Of a stretch of DNA of 64,000 nucleotides, positions 61,300 to 64,000 are shown one piece after another; position 1 is the first letter of the stretch, and each line of letters opens with the position of its first letter. Source of the DNA: CAYZJD01 sp964483455 (GTDB lineage Bacteria > Acidobacteriota > Terriglobia > Bryobacterales > Bryobacteraceae); NCBI GenBank assembly GCA_964483455.1, contig CAZACK010000019.1:1-64000 (forward strand). The letters are read 5' to 3'. Under the pieces are notes generated by a model. That model worked only from the letters and a program-made list of their open reading frames with translations. It had not been told where the DNA came from and did not search any database. The position numbers and the translations under genes are program-made.

Positions 61300-64000
61300 C
61301 TAGTGCAGCATGTGGAAATTGGCTATGATGCTGGCGGTCCCGATCGTTTCGCCGGTCGCCTTGCTGGTGGCGACGAGGCTAACGGTGAAGTTGCCTAAGG
61401 GGCCGGCCGGCGGATTCCAGTATGCCTCCAGCGAGCTGAACAGGTCCCAGCCTCCGCCGTGACAGGCTGGAATAAGGCTACTACAGGTTATGTTCTGAGT
61501 GGTCCCATCAGGGTTGGCAACCGTCCAGCGGTAACCCACTTGTGTCGAATCCACTCCGTCCGGAGGGACGAGCTTGCCCTCGATGATGTACCCATCGGGC
61601 GCCGGGCCGCTGTACGAAGTCAAGTGCGGCGCAGTCCCATGGAGAGGCTCATACTGATCAGTCGTCAGATTGAGGACTTTCAGGATGTAGACGCCGGGCG
61701 CGAGCGGCGTCACGGTCACCGTCTTGGTGGCGCTTCCGCTCTCCGTGATCGTACGCCCGAAGGCGTCGGTTAGCGTGCGGTTCACGGTCAGGGTAATCTC
61801 CGCCTGGTGCGCGGTGCTGGCAAAGCGGATCTGCGCGTTGCATCCCGTGCCCGTGATGGTGTCGCCCGCGGTGTTCACCGACCAGGAGAAATTCGAACAG
61901 TCGATCTGAGTTGGCAGGCCAGTGGTGTTGTTCGAATACGCGATGCCTTGCAGGTCGTAGTTCACCGCCCCATAAATCGGACCGGCATCGGAACTGGGAG
62001 CCTGGATCGAAACCGTGGGCGGATTGCCCCCGCATAACGAAACCGGAAGCTGAAAACTCGCCACGGCCAACGTCTCGTGTAGGATCGGCACTGTTCTCGA
62101 GACCAAGGGAGGCCAACTGAACAACGTCTGCGACACATCGTCGCAGATCGGGCAGACACCGAACGTCGCAACCAGGTCGACGTGTCCGCCGCCCGAGCTC
62201 AACGTCAGGTCGCTGTCGAGCGATCCTGAGATCGTCCCGGAGCAGGCCGAGGGCGCGCGATCCAGATACCAGGCGGCCTGCGCCGCGACGGGAATCTTCA
62301 CGGACAGCAGGTCAATGGTGGCATCCACGCCGCCGCTGGCCACAAAAGCATCTACGCCTCCCCACAAGTGAGCACCGATGTTCCCTTGCGGGGTGGCGGT
62401 CACGTTAATGCCGCTGGCAGAGACGCCGCCTGCCAGGTTCAGTCCGGCTTCCGCCTTGACCCCGATCTTGATCGCAAAGATCCAGAAACGCACCGGCGGC
62501 GCGTCGAACGTCTTACTGAAAACCGGGATGTCCGTGTTGAATTGCCCGGCCGAATCTGACTGGTACCCTCCGGCCGGATACTCCACGTCAAAAACATACA
62601 AATGGGCTTCCGCGCGGGACGACGGATTCATTTGGCTGGGTACGGTCTGTCCGGTATCGGAATCCGCCGACACCGTCACTTGAAGCACCGCGACGTCCTG
62701 ACCGAGGAGCACGCCATGCGTGCTGAAGTCGGCGTCCAGATGGGTCGTAGCCCGGTTTGTGTTGGAATAGCCGCTGTAGGCGAGTCCGCCCGTCAGCTTC
62801 CAGTAGGCGTCAAAGTATCCGCCCTCGTTCAGGTGTTCGGACTTGTTGATCAGGGACAGGCCTGCGTCCTGGGTTTCGGCGGCGGACATGAGGCTGAGAG
62901 GCAATGCGGCCTCGCTCACGGTGCTCGGCGGAGTCCCATCGCCATGCCGCTTCGCGTGCTCCGGAATCGGAGCGACGATCCAGCCCGCGCTGGGATTGGC
63001 GCTTGTAGCCGCCCGGAAGTAATCGTCCACAATCTGGCTGGCCTGGGCGACCGCGGCGGCGCAGCTCGGCGACGTCGAGACGACTTGACCCGCCACGGGC
63101 GCGGCGATGCAGTCATCTTCGTCGCCCCAGAATGTCGGCATGGGCGGAATCAGGTTCGCACCCAGTTGGTCGCCGAGGGGACGCCTGGCGAGTTGTGCCC
63201 GGAGCCGCTGCGACAACGCGCCGTTGAGAATCGAGAGATGGGCCCACGACGCGACGACGATGTCGCCCGGTTTCGGGCCGCCTGTGCAGGAGATGAAACG
63301 GTAGGACTTCTGCTCCGGGTCGGCCGTATCCGGCTGGTAGAGACACGTTGCGACGATGGAAGCGTTCGAGTAGCCGAGCTCCAGCTCGACGCTGGTCGAT
63401 CCCGCCGTGCCGGTCTTCAGTCGGAACCGATCAGGAACCTGGATGGGTCCGAGGTCGAAGGTCTGTTCAGCGGGTCCGGTGCCCAGAACGTCAAAGTCAA
63501 CTGAACCTCCGTAGCCCGCCGGGGGCTTGGTGGTCGCATCCGTCATGACGGCCGTCGCCGTGCGGATGTGGAGATTGTCGAACAGATACTCTCCGGACTC
63601 GAAAGGCACGGTCAGGTCAAGGTCAATAATCAAATCGTTGAATGCCGCGCGGGAAAGGGCCTGGCGCACCTGATCGGTAATGGGAAAGCTGATCGTCTGG
63701 AATATGCCGGGACGGAGATTCCCGAAATGCACTTTGCCGAGCGGCACTTTCGCTAATCCCCTTGAAGCGGAGTTCACGGCGAGACGCAACGAACCGGGGC
63801 TCAGAGAAGACGTTCCCGATGGCAAGCGGATGTCGACTGCAAAGCTCGCTCCAGGCACGCCAATGCCCGCCAGCAGCGGGGAAGTCGAGGACAGCGCCAG
63901 GCTCCTCAGTTCGGTCTCGATGGCAGGGTTGGTCAGCGAGTATGCCCAAGACCCCTGCGTCCGCGCGGTGCGTAGTGCCACGGAAGGGCTGGCGGCTGAA
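61300..64000 (-). CDS. Large secreted protein, 5' end beyond window
   Basis: The frame stays open to the window end, so the N-terminus is missing. At least 899 residues of beta-rich, Ser/Thr-rich sequence: LSIVNSASRGLAK-like start of visible part, LRPGIFQTISFPITDQVRQA, a central domain (GGYQSDSAGQFNTDIPVFSK; GNIGAHLWGGVDAFVASGGV) with four Cys (APSACSGT; FGVCPICDD), then two Ig/PKD-like segments (NPPTVSIQAPSSDAGPIYGA; SATKTVTVTPLAPGVYILK). No enzyme motif seen. Cell-surface or extracellular protein of unknown function; 12 bp upstream of the HEAT gene, so co-transcribed. Confidence 0.75.
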   Translation of the reverse strand, partial: SAASPSVALRTARTQGSWAYSLTNPAIETELRSLALSSTSPLLAGIGVPGASFAVDIRLPSGTSSLSPGSLRLAVNSASRGLAKVPLGKVHFGNLRPGIFQTISFPITDQVRQALSRAAFNDLIIDLDLTVPFESGEYLFDNLHIRTATAVMTDATTKPPAGYGGSVDFDVLGTGPAEQTFDLGPIQVPDRFRLKTGTAGSTSVELELGYSNASIVATCLYQPDTADPEQKSYRFISCTGGPKPGDIVVASWAHLSILNGALSQRLRAQLARRPLGDQLGANLIPPMPTFWGDEDDCIAAPVAGQVVSTSPSCAAAVAQASQIVDDYFRAATSANPSAGWIVAPIPEHAKRHGDGTPPSTVSEAALPLSLMSAAETQDAGLSLINKSEHLNEGGYFDAYWKLTGGLAYSGYSNTNRATTHLDADFSTHGVLLGQDVAVLQVTVSADSDTGQTVPSQMNPSSRAEAHLYVFDVEYPAGGYQSDSAGQFNTDIPVFSKTFDAPPVRFWIFAIKIGVKAEAGLNLAGGVSASGINVTATPQGNIGAHLWGGVDAFVASGGVDATIDLLSVKIPVAAQAAWYLDRAPSACSGTISGSLDSDLTLSSGGGHVDLVATFGVCPICDDVSQTLFSWPPLVSRTVPILHETLAVASFQLPVSLCGGNPPTVSIQAPSSDAGPIYGAVNYDLQGIAYSNNTTGLPTQIDCSNFSWSVNTAGDTITGTGCNAQIRFASTAHQAEITLTVNRTLTDAFGRTITESGSATKTVTVTPLAPGVYILKVLNLTTDQYEPLHGTAPHLTSYSGPAPDGYIIEGKLVPPDGVDSTQVGYRWTVANPDGTTQNITCSSLIPACHGGGWDLFSSLEAYWNPPAGPLGNFTVSLVATSKATGETIGTASIIANFHMLH

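Overview
The window (about 65% G+C, one 100-N scaffold gap at 22969-23068) looks like a metagenome-assembled scaffold from an Acidobacteriota of the Bryobacterales/Solibacter type. Evidence: a protein ending in the Solibacter-type C-terminal domain (TIGR03437-like), an acidobacterial winged-helix/beta-propeller (PD40) regulator, a divergent ECF sigma factor/TPR Ser-Thr kinase pair, Tat-exported aldo/keto reductase next to a ThuA-like protein, and an LptE/Psd/PssA set showing a diderm envelope.

Layout. 1-5.7 kb: ankyrin protein (cut by the window edge), three small toxin-antitoxin-like pairs (AbiEii-type nucleotidyltransferase with small partner; HEPN/MNT; DUF4258/YgiT), and two heavily frameshifted genes. 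5.8-8.3 kb: S41 protease and D-Ala-D-Ala ligase. 8.4-11 kb: a hypothetical protein, a gene-free stretch with RNA-like hairpins, a DUF5658 membrane protein, a glycosyltransferase relic and a DHH phosphoesterase. 11-15.8 kb: GH78 alpha-L-rhamnosidase and two more toxin-antitoxin loci, one with a dead toxin. 16-18.6 kb: a heme/copper-monooxygenase-like secreted protein and rpsT. 18.7-22.9 kb: core operon psd-pssA-asd-like-lptE-holA. 23-27 kb (after the gap): vapB-like and kelch relics, creatininase, HEAT protein, Tat-AKR and ThuA. 27-35.8 kb: asparagine-synthase-like protein, two family-2 glycosyltransferases, a mutase, trmFO and xerC. 36-39.5 kb: histidine kinase/response regulator with a Spy-like and a glycine-rich secreted protein. 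40-46 kb: a GH38 mannosidase pseudogene, an octaheme TPR cytochrome and a NotI-family restriction endonuclease tail-to-tail with a D12-class adenine methyltransferase. 46.4-50.9 kb: RhaT-like transporter, BtpA-like protein, M29-type peptidase and FGGY kinase, apparently one catabolic operon, followed by a porin. 52.8-56.2 kb: tatA, HU, an amber-interrupted DUF1761 gene, NUDIX, FG-GAP protein and an atpG relic. 56-64 kb: Ser/Thr kinase with TPRs, ECF sigma factor, a HEAT/vitellogenin-like secreted protein and a large secreted protein cut by the window end.

The most striking overall property is gene decay: at least ten loci on both strands are relics or carry frameshifts, nonsense codons or internal deletions, interleaved with intact core genes. 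Some single-base frameshifts could be assembly errors, but a 10-bp tandem duplication, internal nonsense codons and a large internal deletion cannot be explained that way as easily. The best candidates for something unusual are the NotI-fold nuclease paired with an adenine methyltransferase and the RhaT/BtpA/M29/FGGY operon.
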